A stretch of DNA of 64,000 nt from Oscillospiraceae bacterium (GTDB lineage: Bacteria > Bacillota > Clostridia > Oscillospirales > Acutalibacteraceae). The stretch spans positions 1,199 through 65,198 of the forward strand of contig CADARP010000005.1 in NCBI GenBank assembly GCA_902790325.1. The letters run 5' to 3'. The notes beneath the pieces are model-generated. The model did no database searches, was not told the origin of the DNA, and saw only the letters and a list, made by a program, of their open reading frames with translations. Positions 42,976 through 51,643 of this stretch are shown one piece after another. How positions within the stretch are numbered: position 1 is the first letter of the stretch; each line of letters opens with the position of its first letter. The translations under genes were made by a program, and so were the position numbers.

Positions 42976-43797
42976 TTACTCCATGGGGATCAGGATGGGT
43001 TCTCTGTTTTCAAAAATGGTCAGCTCGTGGAATCCGCACCGCTCCGCAAGCTCCATGCCCGCGCGGATGCCGCGCCCGAGATGCTCGCCGTAGTGCGAGT
43101 CGGAGCCGATCGTGATCAGTTCGCCGCCCATGTGCCGGTACAGGGAGATCACGTCTTCGGTCGGCATCGTGCTCTGCAGCTTCTGGAACAGACCGGACGT
43201 GTTGATCTCCAGCGCGATCCCGCTGTGGATGATCGCCTTGAGCACGGCTTCGATCTCGCTGCTGAAGTCGCGCAGATCGATCTTGCGCTTGTGTTCGCCG
43301 CAGATATACCGCAGCGGATAGGTGAGATGACCGATGGTATCCACTTTGCCCCATTCGGCGAGCTTGCGCTCTTCCTCGAAGTATTCGCGCATGATCTCGT
43401 GCAGTTCCTCGTCGGACGTGTTGTCCACGTCCAAAAAGCAGAAGTCTTCCTCGCCCGGCAGGTTGTGGATGGAGCCGATGACGAAATCGTAGCGCAGCGT
43501 GTTCAGCAGTTTCTCCGCGACGGGGATGTCATACGTTGCCTCGCCCAGTTCCACACCCGCGAAGATCAGGAGCTTTCCCATGAAAGCGGCGCGCGCCTTC
43601 ATGATCTCGAAGTACGACTGCCGCGCCCAGCGGTTGAATTCGCCCTTTTCAAAAATGTCGATCTCGACATGATCGGTGAATGCGATCCCGCGCAGACCCG
43701 CCCGGGCGGCGCACTCGCACATATACATCGTGGAGTGATTGCCGTCGTAGGAGTTGTCCGTGTGGGTGTGCATATCCAGAATTTTTCGGTACTGCAT
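42976..43797 (-). CDS. PHP-family histidinol-phosphatase-like phosphoesterase
   Basis: The 273-residue protein has PHP ligands DMHTHTDNSYDGN (H10, H12), AFTDHVEID, FAGVELGE, VIGSIHNL and ITIGSDSHYGEHLGRG. The order matches HisK-type histidinol phosphate phosphatases. No other his genes are near, so its substrate could be another phosphomonoester. The ATG at 43797 follows GGTGG; a GTG 9 nt upstream is less likely. It is followed after 4 nt by ispE. Confidence 0.8.
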   Translation of the reverse strand: MQYRKILDMHTHTDNSYDGNHSTMYMCECAARAGLRGIAFTDHVEIDIFEKGEFNRWARQSYFEIMKARAAFMGKLLIFAGVELGEATYDIPVAEKLLNTLRYDFVIGSIHNLPGEEDFCFLDVDNTSDEELHEIMREYFEEERKLAEWGKVDTIGHLTYPLRYICGEHKRKIDLRDFSSEIEAVLKAIIHSGIALEINTSGLFQKLQSTMPTEDVISLYRHMGGELITIGSDSHYGEHLGRGIRAGMELAERCGFHELTIFENREPILIPME

Positions 43798-43943
43798 TGG
43801 GACCACCGCTTTTCATCATGGGTTTTCAGCCATTTATTATACCAAAGAACGCGGTTCCGCGCAAGGTGATTTATGCCAGAAATCCATGAAGCAAGACGCA
43901 CTTTTTTTGTTACAATTCATCGAATCCCGATGCGCAAATGCGC

Positions 43944-43972
43944 TTGACACGCTTTGTGCGGGCTGATATACT
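43944..43972 (+). promoter_or_regulatory. Promoter of the rfbFGH operon
   Basis: Perfect TTGACA, 17 nt and TATACT with a TGA extension, 56 nt upstream of the rfbF start. It is the only clear promoter seen for the 10-kb operon that follows. Confidence 0.85.
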
Positions 43973-44028
43973 ATATCATGGATTTCTATAATACATACAT
44001 GTGTAAGTGTCGGAAAGGACGGCGGAAG

Positions 44029-44802
44029 ATGAAAGTTGTGATATTGGCGGGCGGATTCGGGACGCGCATCAGCGAGGAGAGCCATCTGCGCCCGAAGCCC
44101 ATGATCGAGATCGGCGGCATGCCGATCCTGTGGCATGTGATGAAGCTGTACTCGCATTACGGATTCAACGATTTCATCATCTGCTGCGGCTACAAGCAGC
44201 ACATGATCAAGGAGTATTTTGCGGACTACTATCTCTATCACAGCGACGTGACGTTCGATTTCACACGCGAGGGCGAAATGACCGTCCACAACAACATCGC
44301 GGAGCCGTGGCGTGTGACGCTGGTCGACACCGGCCTCGAGACGATGACCGGCGGGCGCGTCAAGCGCGTGCGCAAGTATATCGGCGACGAAACGTTTATG
44401 CTGACGTACGGCGACGGCGTGTCGGACGTCGATCTGCCGAAACTCCTCGCGTTCCACCGCACCCACGGCAAGAAGGCGACCATCACGGCCGTCAGCGTCG
44501 GGCAGCGGTTCGGCGTTCTGGACGCGGCGCCGGACGGACAGATCCTTTCTTTCCGCGAAAAGCAGGACACGGACGGCCAGCTCATCAACGGCGGTTTCAT
44601 GGTGCTGGAGCCGGAGGTGTTCGACTACATCGAGGGCGACGCGACGCCGTTCGAGAAGGCGCCGATGCAGGCGCTCGCACAGGACGGGGAGCTGATGGCG
44701 TACACGCACGACGGCTTCTGGCAGTGCATGGACACCCAGCGCGACAGGCAGCTTCTCGAAACGCTGTGGAGCACCGGCAATGCGCCGTGGAAGGTTTGGT
44801 AA
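44029..44802 (+). CDS. rfbF: Glucose-1-phosphate cytidylyltransferase
   Basis: The 257-residue nucleotidyltransferase starts MKVVILAGGFGTRISEESHL and has RPKPMIEIGG, YGDGVSDVD and NGGFMVLEPEV. These are RfbF-specific blocks rather than those of RfbA or GalU. It makes CDP-glucose from CTP and glucose-1-phosphate, the first step toward CDP-3,6-dideoxyhexoses. The ATG follows AAAGGA. Two nt separate its stop from rfbG. Confidence 0.95.
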   Translation: MKVVILAGGFGTRISEESHLRPKPMIEIGGMPILWHVMKLYSHYGFNDFIICCGYKQHMIKEYFADYYLYHSDVTFDFTREGEMTVHNNIAEPWRVTLVDTGLETMTGGRVKRVRKYIGDETFMLTYGDGVSDVDLPKLLAFHRTHGKKATITAVSVGQRFGVLDAAPDGQILSFREKQDTDGQLINGGFMVLEPEVFDYIEGDATPFEKAPMQALAQDGELMAYTHDGFWQCMDTQRDRQLLETLWSTGNAPWKVW

Positions 44803-44804
44803 GT

Positions 44805-45857
44805 ATGAACTTTGATTTCTATAAAGACAAATGTGTCCTGGTGACGGGACACACGGGCTTCAAGGGCGCATGGCTCTGCCGCATTCTGGCGATGGCCGGC
44901 GCGCGGGTCGTCGGCTATGCGCTCGAACCGCCGACCGTGCCGAGTCTGTTCGACGAATCCCGCATCTCGCGCGACATGTGTTCCGTGATCGGCGACGTGC
45001 GCGATTTTGACAAGCTCCTGGACACGTTCCGCACGCACCGGCCGCAGATCGTGTTTCATCTGGCGGCGCAGCCGATCGTGCGCGAGAGCTACCGCGCGCC
45101 GCGCTATACCTTCGAGACGAACGTGATGGGCACGGTCAACATGCTCGAATGCGTGCGGCAGACCGGGTGCGCGCGCTCCGTCGTCAACGTGACGACCGAC
45201 AAGGTCTATGAAAACAAAGAGCAGGGCCGCGGCTTCCGCGAGACGGACAGGCTCTGCGGCTTCGATCCCTATTCCAACAGCAAATCCTGCTCGGAACTTG
45301 TGACGAGCAGCTATAAGAACGCATACTTCCGCGACGGCACGACCGCCGTTTCCACCGCCCGCGCGGGCAACGTGATCGGCGGCGGCGACTATGCGGCGGA
45401 CAGGCTCCTGCCGGACTGCGTGCGCGCGGCGGAGCGCGGCGAGACGATCCTCGTGCGCAATCCCTTGTCCGTGCGGCCGTTCCAGCATGTGCTTGAACCG
45501 CTGGCGGCGTATCTGCGCATTGCCGAAGCGCAGTTCGCGGACGCGTCGCTTGCCGACAGCTACAACGTCGGACCGGCCGAGGCGGACTGCCTGACCGTCG
45601 GACAGATGGCGGATCTGTTCTGCCGGGCGTGGGGCGGCGGGATGACATGGCGGTGCGAGGCCGAGGAGAACGCCGTGCACGAAGCGGGTTTCCTGCGGCT
45701 CGACTCCTCGCACATCCGCGCGCGTCTCGGCTGGCAGCCGGTGTGGGATGCGCCGACGGCCGTCGAAAAGACCGTAGAGTATACCAAATGCCGCCTGAAC
45801 GGCGCGGACGTCCGCGACACGCAGGAGCGGCAGATCAAGGAGTATTTTCATGTTTGA
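44805..45857 (+). CDS. rfbG: CDP-glucose 4,6-dehydratase
   Basis: The 350-residue extended SDR has VLVTGHTGFKGAWL as NAD motif. VNVTTDKVYEN carries the catalytic threonine region, and DPYSNSKSCSE supplies Tyr and Lys. The middle FRETDRLCGFDPYSNSK is characteristic of RfbG. It converts CDP-glucose to CDP-4-dehydro-6-deoxyglucose. The stop overlaps rfbH by 8 nt. Confidence 0.95.
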   Translation: MNFDFYKDKCVLVTGHTGFKGAWLCRILAMAGARVVGYALEPPTVPSLFDESRISRDMCSVIGDVRDFDKLLDTFRTHRPQIVFHLAAQPIVRESYRAPRYTFETNVMGTVNMLECVRQTGCARSVVNVTTDKVYENKEQGRGFRETDRLCGFDPYSNSKSCSELVTSSYKNAYFRDGTTAVSTARAGNVIGGGDYAADRLLPDCVRAAERGETILVRNPLSVRPFQHVLEPLAAYLRIAEAQFADASLADSYNVGPAEADCLTVGQMADLFCRAWGGGMTWRCEAEENAVHEAGFLRLDSSHIRARLGWQPVWDAPTAVEKTVEYTKCRLNGADVRDTQERQIKEYFHV

Positions 45858-47184
45858 GAACAAAACGGAGGCCGAAGCGCGCGCAGAGATCCTGGCGTGC
45901 GTTGCGGCTTACTGTGATACGTATCACGCGCCGAAGCCGTATGAGAGCGGCGACCGCATTCCGTATGCCGGCCGCGTGTACGACAAGGACGAGATGGTCA
46001 ATCTTGCCGACAGTATGCTGGATTTCTGGCTGACGGCGGGCAGGTATGCCGACCGGTTTGAAAAGGCGCTGGCGGCGTATCTCGGCGTGCCGTTCTGCGC
46101 GCTGGTGAATTCCGGCTCGTCGGCCAATCTTCTGGCATTCGCGGCGCTGACGTCGCCGCTGCTGGGCGCGCGCGCCGTAAAGCGCGGCGACGAGATCATC
46201 ACCGTCGCGGCAGGCTTCCCGACGACCGTCGCGCCGATCGTGCAGTACGGCGCGGTGCCGGTGTTCGTCGATGTGACGATCCCGCAGTACAATGTCGATG
46301 TGTCGCTGCTCGAAGAGGCGAGGTCGGAAAAGACCAAGGCGGTCATGCTCGCGCACACGCTCGGCAATCCGTTTGATCTTGCGTCGGTCAAAGCGTTCTG
46401 CGACAAATACGGGCTGTGGCTGATCGAGGACAACTGCGACGCGCTCGGCAGTGAATATGCGCTCGGCGGCGTGACGCGAAAGACCGGCACGATCGGCGAT
46501 ATCGGCACGTCGAGTTTTTACCCGCCGCATCACATGACGATGGGCGAGGGCGGCGCGGTCTATACGTCCGATCCGCTGCTTCACAGGATCATCCGCTCCA
46601 TGCGCGACTGGGGACGCGACTGCGTGTGTCCGTCCGGCTGCGACAACTTCTGCGGTCACCGGTTTGACCGGAAGTACGGCGAGCTGCCCGCAGGCTACGA
46701 CCACAAATACGTTTACTCCCATTTCGGGTTCAATTTAAAGGCCACGGAGATGCAGGCGGCGATCGGCTGCGCGCAGCTTCTGAAGCTCCCGGGTTTCGTT
46801 CGGCAGCGGCGCAAAAACTTCGCGTTCCTCTATGATTTGGTGAAGGATCTGAACGACCGTTTCATTCTGCCCGAAGCGGCGGCACACAGCGCGCCGAGCT
46901 GGTTCGGTTTCCCGCTGACGTGCCGCGACGGCGTGTCAAGAAACGACGTCGTGCAATATCTGGAAAAAGCGGGCGTGCAGACGCGCATGCTCTTCGCGGG
47001 CAATCTCCTGCGCCACCCGTGCTTCGACGCCATTCGCGAAAACGCGTCGGCGTACCGCGTCGTCGGAGATCTTGCGAATACCGACCGGATCCTGCGCGAC
47101 ACGTTCTGGATCGGCGTCTATCCCGGCATGACCGAAGAAAAACTGCGCACGATGTCCGACGTCCTGCACGACGCGGTGCGGTAG
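45850..47184 (+). CDS. rfbH: CDP-4-dehydro-6-deoxyglucose 3-dehydratase (E1-type)
   Basis: The 444-residue protein has the DegT/AHBA fold, but the PLP lysine is replaced by histidine in SFYPPHHMTMGEGG (H227). The cysteines CVCPSGCDNFC (C258, C260, C264, C268) hold the [2Fe-2S] cluster. Both traits define RfbH/AscC (E1), which removes the 3-hydroxyl by a PMP radical route. A reductase partner (E3) is not adjacent, so a general electron donor is needed. It is coupled to rfbG by overlap. Confidence 0.95.
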   Translation: MFENKTEAEARAEILACVAAYCDTYHAPKPYESGDRIPYAGRVYDKDEMVNLADSMLDFWLTAGRYADRFEKALAAYLGVPFCALVNSGSSANLLAFAALTSPLLGARAVKRGDEIITVAAGFPTTVAPIVQYGAVPVFVDVTIPQYNVDVSLLEEARSEKTKAVMLAHTLGNPFDLASVKAFCDKYGLWLIEDNCDALGSEYALGGVTRKTGTIGDIGTSSFYPPHHMTMGEGGAVYTSDPLLHRIIRSMRDWGRDCVCPSGCDNFCGHRFDRKYGELPAGYDHKYVYSHFGFNLKATEMQAAIGCAQLLKLPGFVRQRRKNFAFLYDLVKDLNDRFILPEAAAHSAPSWFGFPLTCRDGVSRNDVVQYLEKAGVQTRMLFAGNLLRHPCFDAIRENASAYRVVGDLANTDRILRDTFWIGVYPGMTEEKLRTMSDVLHDAVR

Positions 47185-47200
47185 AAAGGAGAGGGTTTCT

Positions 47201-47587
47201 GTGTCCGCAGGCTCTGTAATTACCCTGCTTGTGTGCTGTCTGATTATTCCGCTGACGATGCTGGGATTCGGCGTGTGGATGCGCCGCCGTCCGCCGGAAA
47301 AAATCAACGGCGCGTTCGGCTACCGCACGCGCATGTCGATGAAAAACGACGCGACATGGCGCTTTGCACACGAGAAATGCGGCAAAATCTGGACGTGGAC
47401 GGGGCTTGTTCTGCTGATCGTCTCCGTCGGCTTGTCGATCCTGTTCTGGACAAAAGGCGGCGACGCGCTGACAAAGTTTGCGACGTCCTTTACGATGGCG
47501 CAGGTCGTCGTGCTGCTGCTGTCGATCGTGCCGGTCGAGCGCGCGCTGAAAAAACATTTTGACGAAAACGGAAATCCGAAGGAATAA
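47201..47587 (+). CDS. SdpI-family membrane protein
   Basis: The 128-residue protein has three hydrophobic segments and the SdpI-type signature INGAFGYRTRMSMKNDATWRF. SdpI in Bacillus is the immunity and signal protein for the SDP toxin. Most relatives have other or unknown roles, and no sdpABC-like genes are here. The GTG start has AAAGGAGAGG upstream. It sits inside the CDP-sugar operon between rfbH and the epimerase. Confidence 0.75.
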   Translation: MSAGSVITLLVCCLIIPLTMLGFGVWMRRRPPEKINGAFGYRTRMSMKNDATWRFAHEKCGKIWTWTGLVLLIVSVGLSILFWTKGGDALTKFATSFTMAQVVVLLLSIVPVERALKKHFDENGNPKE

Positions 47588-47591
47588 TCGC

Positions 47592-48500
47592 ATGAAACGT
47601 ATCTGCATTACGGGCGCCGGCGGCATGATCGGCACGGCGCTGACGGAATACGCGCTGTCGCAGAACACGGCGGTGCTCGCGCTGACGCGTCCGGGCGGCA
47701 GGCCGATGCGCATTGCGCACCCGATGCTGACCGTCGCCGAATGTGATCTCGCGGATCTGGAGACGTTTGCGTCCGACCTTGCGTGCGACGGCTTTGTGCA
47801 TCTCGCGTGGGCGTCGACCTACGGCGACGCGCGCAACGACGTCCGGACGCAGCTTCGGAACATCGAATACACGCTTTCCGCCGTGCGCCTTGCAAAGCGG
47901 CTCGGCTGCCGCGCGCTTGTGACGGCGGGAAGTCAGGCGGAATACGGTCTGTGCAGCGAACCGCTGCGGCCGGACACGCCCGCTTTTCCGCGCACGGGAT
48001 ACGGCATCGCCAAGCTCGCGGCGGGACAGCTCGCGCGGCTTTTGTGCGCGCAGAACGGCATGCGCCACTGCCATGCGCGGATATTGAGCGTCTACGGCGG
48101 CGCGGACCGCGCGGAAACGATCGTCAGCACATGCGTCGATTCGATGCTGCGCGGCGAGGCGCCCGCTCTGACCGAATGCACGCAGACGTGGGATTTTCTG
48201 CATGTGCGCGACGCGGCGCGGGCGCTGTATCTGCTGCTCGAAAAAGGGCGCGACGGCGCGGTCTATCCCGTCGGCAGCGGGCAGGCGCGGGCGCTTCGGG
48301 AGTACGTGCTGGAGATCCGAAAACTGACCGGATGCGCCGCAGAACCGCGGTTCGGCGCGCGCAGTCTCGCGCAGGATGCGGTGCGGTATCTCTGCGCGGA
48401 CATTTCTGCTCTCACCGCCGATACGGGCTTTGTGCCCGAAATCACATTCACACAAGGTATCTTGCAAACCATAGAGGAACGAAAAGGAGAATCAGTATGA
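47592..48500 (+). CDS. NAD-dependent epimerase/reductase, candidate CDP-dideoxyhexose synthase
   Basis: The 302-residue extended SDR has the motif CITGAGGMIGTALTEYA, then VTAGSQAEYG, and the catalytic pair in RTGYGIAKLAAG. Its place after rfbFGH is where abequose, paratose or tyvelose synthases sit in other species. It would reduce or epimerise the CDP-3,6-dideoxy-4-ketohexose made by RfbH (inference from context). GAAGGA precedes the ATG. It overlaps uxaC by 4 nt. Confidence 0.75.
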   Translation: MKRICITGAGGMIGTALTEYALSQNTAVLALTRPGGRPMRIAHPMLTVAECDLADLETFASDLACDGFVHLAWASTYGDARNDVRTQLRNIEYTLSAVRLAKRLGCRALVTAGSQAEYGLCSEPLRPDTPAFPRTGYGIAKLAAGQLARLLCAQNGMRHCHARILSVYGGADRAETIVSTCVDSMLRGEAPALTECTQTWDFLHVRDAARALYLLLEKGRDGAVYPVGSGQARALREYVLEIRKLTGCAAEPRFGARSLAQDAVRYLCADISALTADTGFVPEITFTQGILQTIEERKGESV

Positions 48501-49894
48501 AACCATTCATGAACGCGGACTTTTTACTGAACACACCTACGGCGAAAACGCTGTTTGCGGCGGCCGACGCCATGCCGATCTTCGACTGGCACTGCCATCT
48601 TTCGCCCAAGGAGATCTATGAGAACCGGCAGCCGGACAACATCACGCAGCTCTGGCTGTACGGCGACCACTACAAGTGGCGCGCCATGCGGTCGTTCGGT
48701 ATCGCGGAAAAGTACATCACGGGCGACGCGGCGGACAAGGAGAAGTTCTTTGCGTTCGCAAAGGTCATGCCGTATCTGATCGGCAACCCGATGTACCACT
48801 GGTCGCACCTGGAGCTGCAGCGGTATTTCGGCATCGATACGCCGCTTTCTGAAAAGACGGCGCAGGAGATCTGGGACAAGGCCAACGCGCGTATCGCGGC
48901 AGGCGGTTTTGCGCCGCGTGAGCTGATCGAGCGCTCGAACGTCGTCTGCGTCTGCACGACGGACGATCCGGCGGATTCCCTCGAGTACCACGCGCTGATG
49001 CAGAAGGAGGACTTCTCCTGCAAGGTGCTGCCCGCGTTCCGCCCCGACAAGGCGCTGAACATCGAGCTGCCCGCGTTCCTGCCGTGGCTGCATGCGCTGG
49101 AGGACGCCGTCGGCGCGCCGATCGAGAGCTTTGCCGCGCTCTGTGACGCGCTCAAGAGCCGCATGGATCTGTTTGACGCCATGGGATGCCGCGCCAGCGA
49201 CCAGGCGTTCGCGTATGTGCCGTTTGCGCCCGCGGACGAAAAGACCGTGGACGAGATCTTCGGAAACGCGCGCTGCGGTCAGACGATCGGCGCGGACGAC
49301 GCGGACAGATACCGCACGGTACTGATGCAGTTCCTTGCCGAGGAATACGCAAAACGCGGCTGGGTCATGGAGCTGCACATCGGACCCATGCGCAACAACA
49401 ACACGAAGATGTTCCGCGCGATCGGCCCCGACGCCGGCTTTGATTCCATCGGCGACGACGCGATCGCACTGCGTCTGTCGCGGTTCCTCGACAGCATGGC
49501 GGTGCGCGATCTGCTGCCCAAGACGGTGCTGTTCACGCTCAATCCGCGCGACAATTATGTGATCGGTTCCATGCTCGGCAATTTCCAGACGGACGAAGCG
49601 TTCGGCAAGATCCAGTTCGGTTCCGGCTGGTGGTTCAACGACCACATCGACGGTATGCGCGAGCAGATGCGCACGCTTGCGAATCTCGGGTGTCTGGGCA
49701 CGTTTGTCGGCATGGTGACGGATTCGCGCTCGTTCCTGTCCTATCCGCGGCACGAGTATTTCCGCCGCATCCTCTGCGGCCTGCTGGGCGATTTCGTCGA
49801 GCAGGGTCTGTATCCGGACGACACGGACACGCTTTGCGAAATCGTGCGCGGCATTTCGTTTGACAATGCCAAAACGTATTTCGGCCTCAAATGA
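48497..49894 (+). CDS. uxaC: Glucuronate (uronate) isomerase
   Basis: The 465-residue protein shows the UxaC pattern: FMNADFLLNT, IFDWHCHLSPKEIYEN with the first two histidine metal ligands, GDHYKWRAMRSFG and GSGWWFNDHIDGM near the end. It isomerises glucuronate or galacturonate to the keto acid in the cytoplasm. No uxaA, uxaB, uxuA or uxuB gene is in the window. It is coupled by ATGA overlaps to genes on both sides. Confidence 0.92.
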   Translation: MKPFMNADFLLNTPTAKTLFAAADAMPIFDWHCHLSPKEIYENRQPDNITQLWLYGDHYKWRAMRSFGIAEKYITGDAADKEKFFAFAKVMPYLIGNPMYHWSHLELQRYFGIDTPLSEKTAQEIWDKANARIAAGGFAPRELIERSNVVCVCTTDDPADSLEYHALMQKEDFSCKVLPAFRPDKALNIELPAFLPWLHALEDAVGAPIESFAALCDALKSRMDLFDAMGCRASDQAFAYVPFAPADEKTVDEIFGNARCGQTIGADDADRYRTVLMQFLAEEYAKRGWVMELHIGPMRNNNTKMFRAIGPDAGFDSIGDDAIALRLSRFLDSMAVRDLLPKTVLFTLNPRDNYVIGSMLGNFQTDEAFGKIQFGSGWWFNDHIDGMREQMRTLANLGCLGTFVGMVTDSRSFLSYPRHEYFRRILCGLLGDFVEQGLYPDDTDTLCEIVRGISFDNAKTYFGLK

Positions 49895-50268
49895 CGGAAC
49901 GATTCTACACCAAGACCCATGAATGGGTTTGTTTTGAGCCGGACGGAACCGCGCTTGTCGGCGTCAGCGCGCAGCTTACAGTGAAGCAGAAGAAACCCGC
50001 GTGCATCAATCTGTGCGACGAGGGCGACGTGCTGCGCGCCGGCGATAACGCGGGCGATATCGAGTTTCTGAAGGGCGTTGTGGACATCCACGCGCCTGTG
50101 GACGGCGTGGTCGAAGCGGTCAACGACGCGCTGCTGCTGTCGCCGCAGACATTGGAAAAAGAGCCGCTGACGTGGCTTTTTTCCCTGCGGCATCCGAAGC
50201 GCACACGCGCGCTTCTGACCGAAGAAGAGTATCAACAGTATCTGACGGAAGGGGATCACCGTGCGTAG
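49891..50268 (+). CDS. GcvH-like lipoyl-carrier protein
   Basis: The 125-residue protein follows the GcvH layout: YTKTHEWVCFEPDGTALVGVS at the start, and IEFLKGVVDIHAPVDGVV with the lipoyl-type lysine K61. The C-terminal helices include WLFSLRHP. GcvH carries the aminomethyl group in the glycine cleavage system, but gcvT and gcvP are absent. Orphan GcvH-like proteins also serve in lipoate relay. Its tight overlap with uxaC (4 nt) and the fucosidase gene (8 nt) is unusual. Confidence 0.75.
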   Translation: MTERFYTKTHEWVCFEPDGTALVGVSAQLTVKQKKPACINLCDEGDVLRAGDNAGDIEFLKGVVDIHAPVDGVVEAVNDALLLSPQTLEKEPLTWLFSLRHPKRTRALLTEEEYQQYLTEGDHRA

Positions 50269-51643
50269 GATCTTGTGGGAAAACGCCGTAAAAGCGTCGC
50301 CGTCGCCGCGCCAGACGCAGTGGCAGCAGACGGAGTTTTACGGCCTTGTGCATTTCGGCATGAACACATTCACCGATTCCGAGTGGGGCAGCGGGGGCGA
50401 GAGTCCGGAGCTGTACTGCCCGGAAAAGCTGAACGTGCACCAGTGGGTGCGCGTGGCGAAGAATGCCGGTATGCGCGCTCTGGTGCTGACCGTCAAGCAT
50501 TACGACGGCTTCTGTCTGTGGCCGTCGCGGGAAACGGACCATACCGTTGCAAACAGCCCGTGCCCGACGGACGTCGTGGGCGACATGGCGAAATACTGCG
50601 CCGAAGAAGGGCTGCGGTTCGGTATCCGTATCGCGCTGTGGGATCGGCACGATCTGCGGTACGGCACGGGCGAGAAATACAACGCGTTTCTGCTTGCGCA
50701 GCTTCGCGAACTGCTGACGGACTACGGCGAGCTGTTCGGCGTATGGCTGGATGATACGTGCGGCGAGGGCAAGCACGGCCGCCGGCAGACGTACCCGATG
50801 GAGGACATCTACGCGCTCATCCGTTCCCTGCAGCCCAATGCCGTGATCGGCGGCTGCGGGCCGGACGTGCGTTTCAGCGGCAACTACGTCGGATTCTGCC
50901 GCAAGGCGGAGTGGAGCGCGGTGCCGTACTATTACGTGCCGTTCGCGCGCAGGGCGGACGATGTGCCGCCGCCGCGCAAGTACGATCTGATGGAGCTCGA
51001 GCTCGGCACGGAGAAAAAGTTCAAAAAAGGGTATCGCGCGCTTTGGTATCCGGCGGAGGTCATGCTGCCGATGCGCAAGGGCTGGTTCTATCATGAATCG
51101 GAAAAATACGAATGCAAGGCGCTCTCGAAGTTAATCGATACATGGTACGCCGCCGTGGGCGGCAACGCCGACTTCATGCTCGGCATAAGCCCCGACAAGC
51201 AGGGGCGCATCTGCGAGCAGGACATGCAGACGCTTCTTTCCATCGGCGCGCAGCTTTCGATCGACTTTGCCGAGGATCTGGCGCAGGAGTCGAAGATGAC
51301 GAGCTCCGGCGCGGCAGGGGACAGCGACGCGCAGAATGTCCTGCGCGCGGACGACAGTTACTGGCAGTCCGACACGGACGAGGATCCGTGGATCGAGATC
51401 GACCTTCTGGACGATTACGACATCAACAAGCTCGTGCTGCGCGAGGCGGTTGCGCTCGGCCAGCGGATCGAGCGTTATGCCGTCTACGGTAAGGTCGACG
51501 GCAAATGGAAAAAGCTCGCGGACGGCGGCGTGATCGGCGCGCGGTCGATCTGCCGGTTCGAGGAGCTGCGCGTGCAGCATATGCGCGTCGTGTTCGAGAA
51601 AACGCGCGGTTTTGCGGCGCTGTGCGGCCTGGAGGCGTATTGA
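50261..51643 (+). CDS. GH29 alpha-L-fucosidase-like protein with C-terminal F5/8-type domain
   Basis: The 460-residue protein has the GH29 barrel: FYGLVHFGMNTFTDSEWG, VLTVKHYDGFCLWPS, and GVWLDDTCGEG with the nucleophile-type D164. A jelly-roll domain of the F5/8 (CBM32) type starts near residue 330, with YWQSDTDEDPWIEIDLLDDY. It would release alpha-L-fucose. The absence of a signal peptide suggests an intracellular substrate. The start is GTG behind GGAAGGGG, 8 nt inside the GcvH-like gene. Confidence 0.85.
   Translation: MRRILWENAVKASPSPRQTQWQQTEFYGLVHFGMNTFTDSEWGSGGESPELYCPEKLNVHQWVRVAKNAGMRALVLTVKHYDGFCLWPSRETDHTVANSPCPTDVVGDMAKYCAEEGLRFGIRIALWDRHDLRYGTGEKYNAFLLAQLRELLTDYGELFGVWLDDTCGEGKHGRRQTYPMEDIYALIRSLQPNAVIGGCGPDVRFSGNYVGFCRKAEWSAVPYYYVPFARRADDVPPPRKYDLMELELGTEKKFKKGYRALWYPAEVMLPMRKGWFYHESEKYECKALSKLIDTWYAAVGGNADFMLGISPDKQGRICEQDMQTLLSIGAQLSIDFAEDLAQESKMTSSGAAGDSDAQNVLRADDSYWQSDTDEDPWIEIDLLDDYDINKLVLREAVALGQRIERYAVYGKVDGKWKKLADGGVIGARSICRFEELRVQHMRVVFEKTRGFAALCGLEAY

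Noticed and set aside
47201-47587. SDP-type toxin-immunity locus
   Set aside because: Only an SdpI-like protein is found; no sdpA, sdpB or sdpC-like gene lies nearby.
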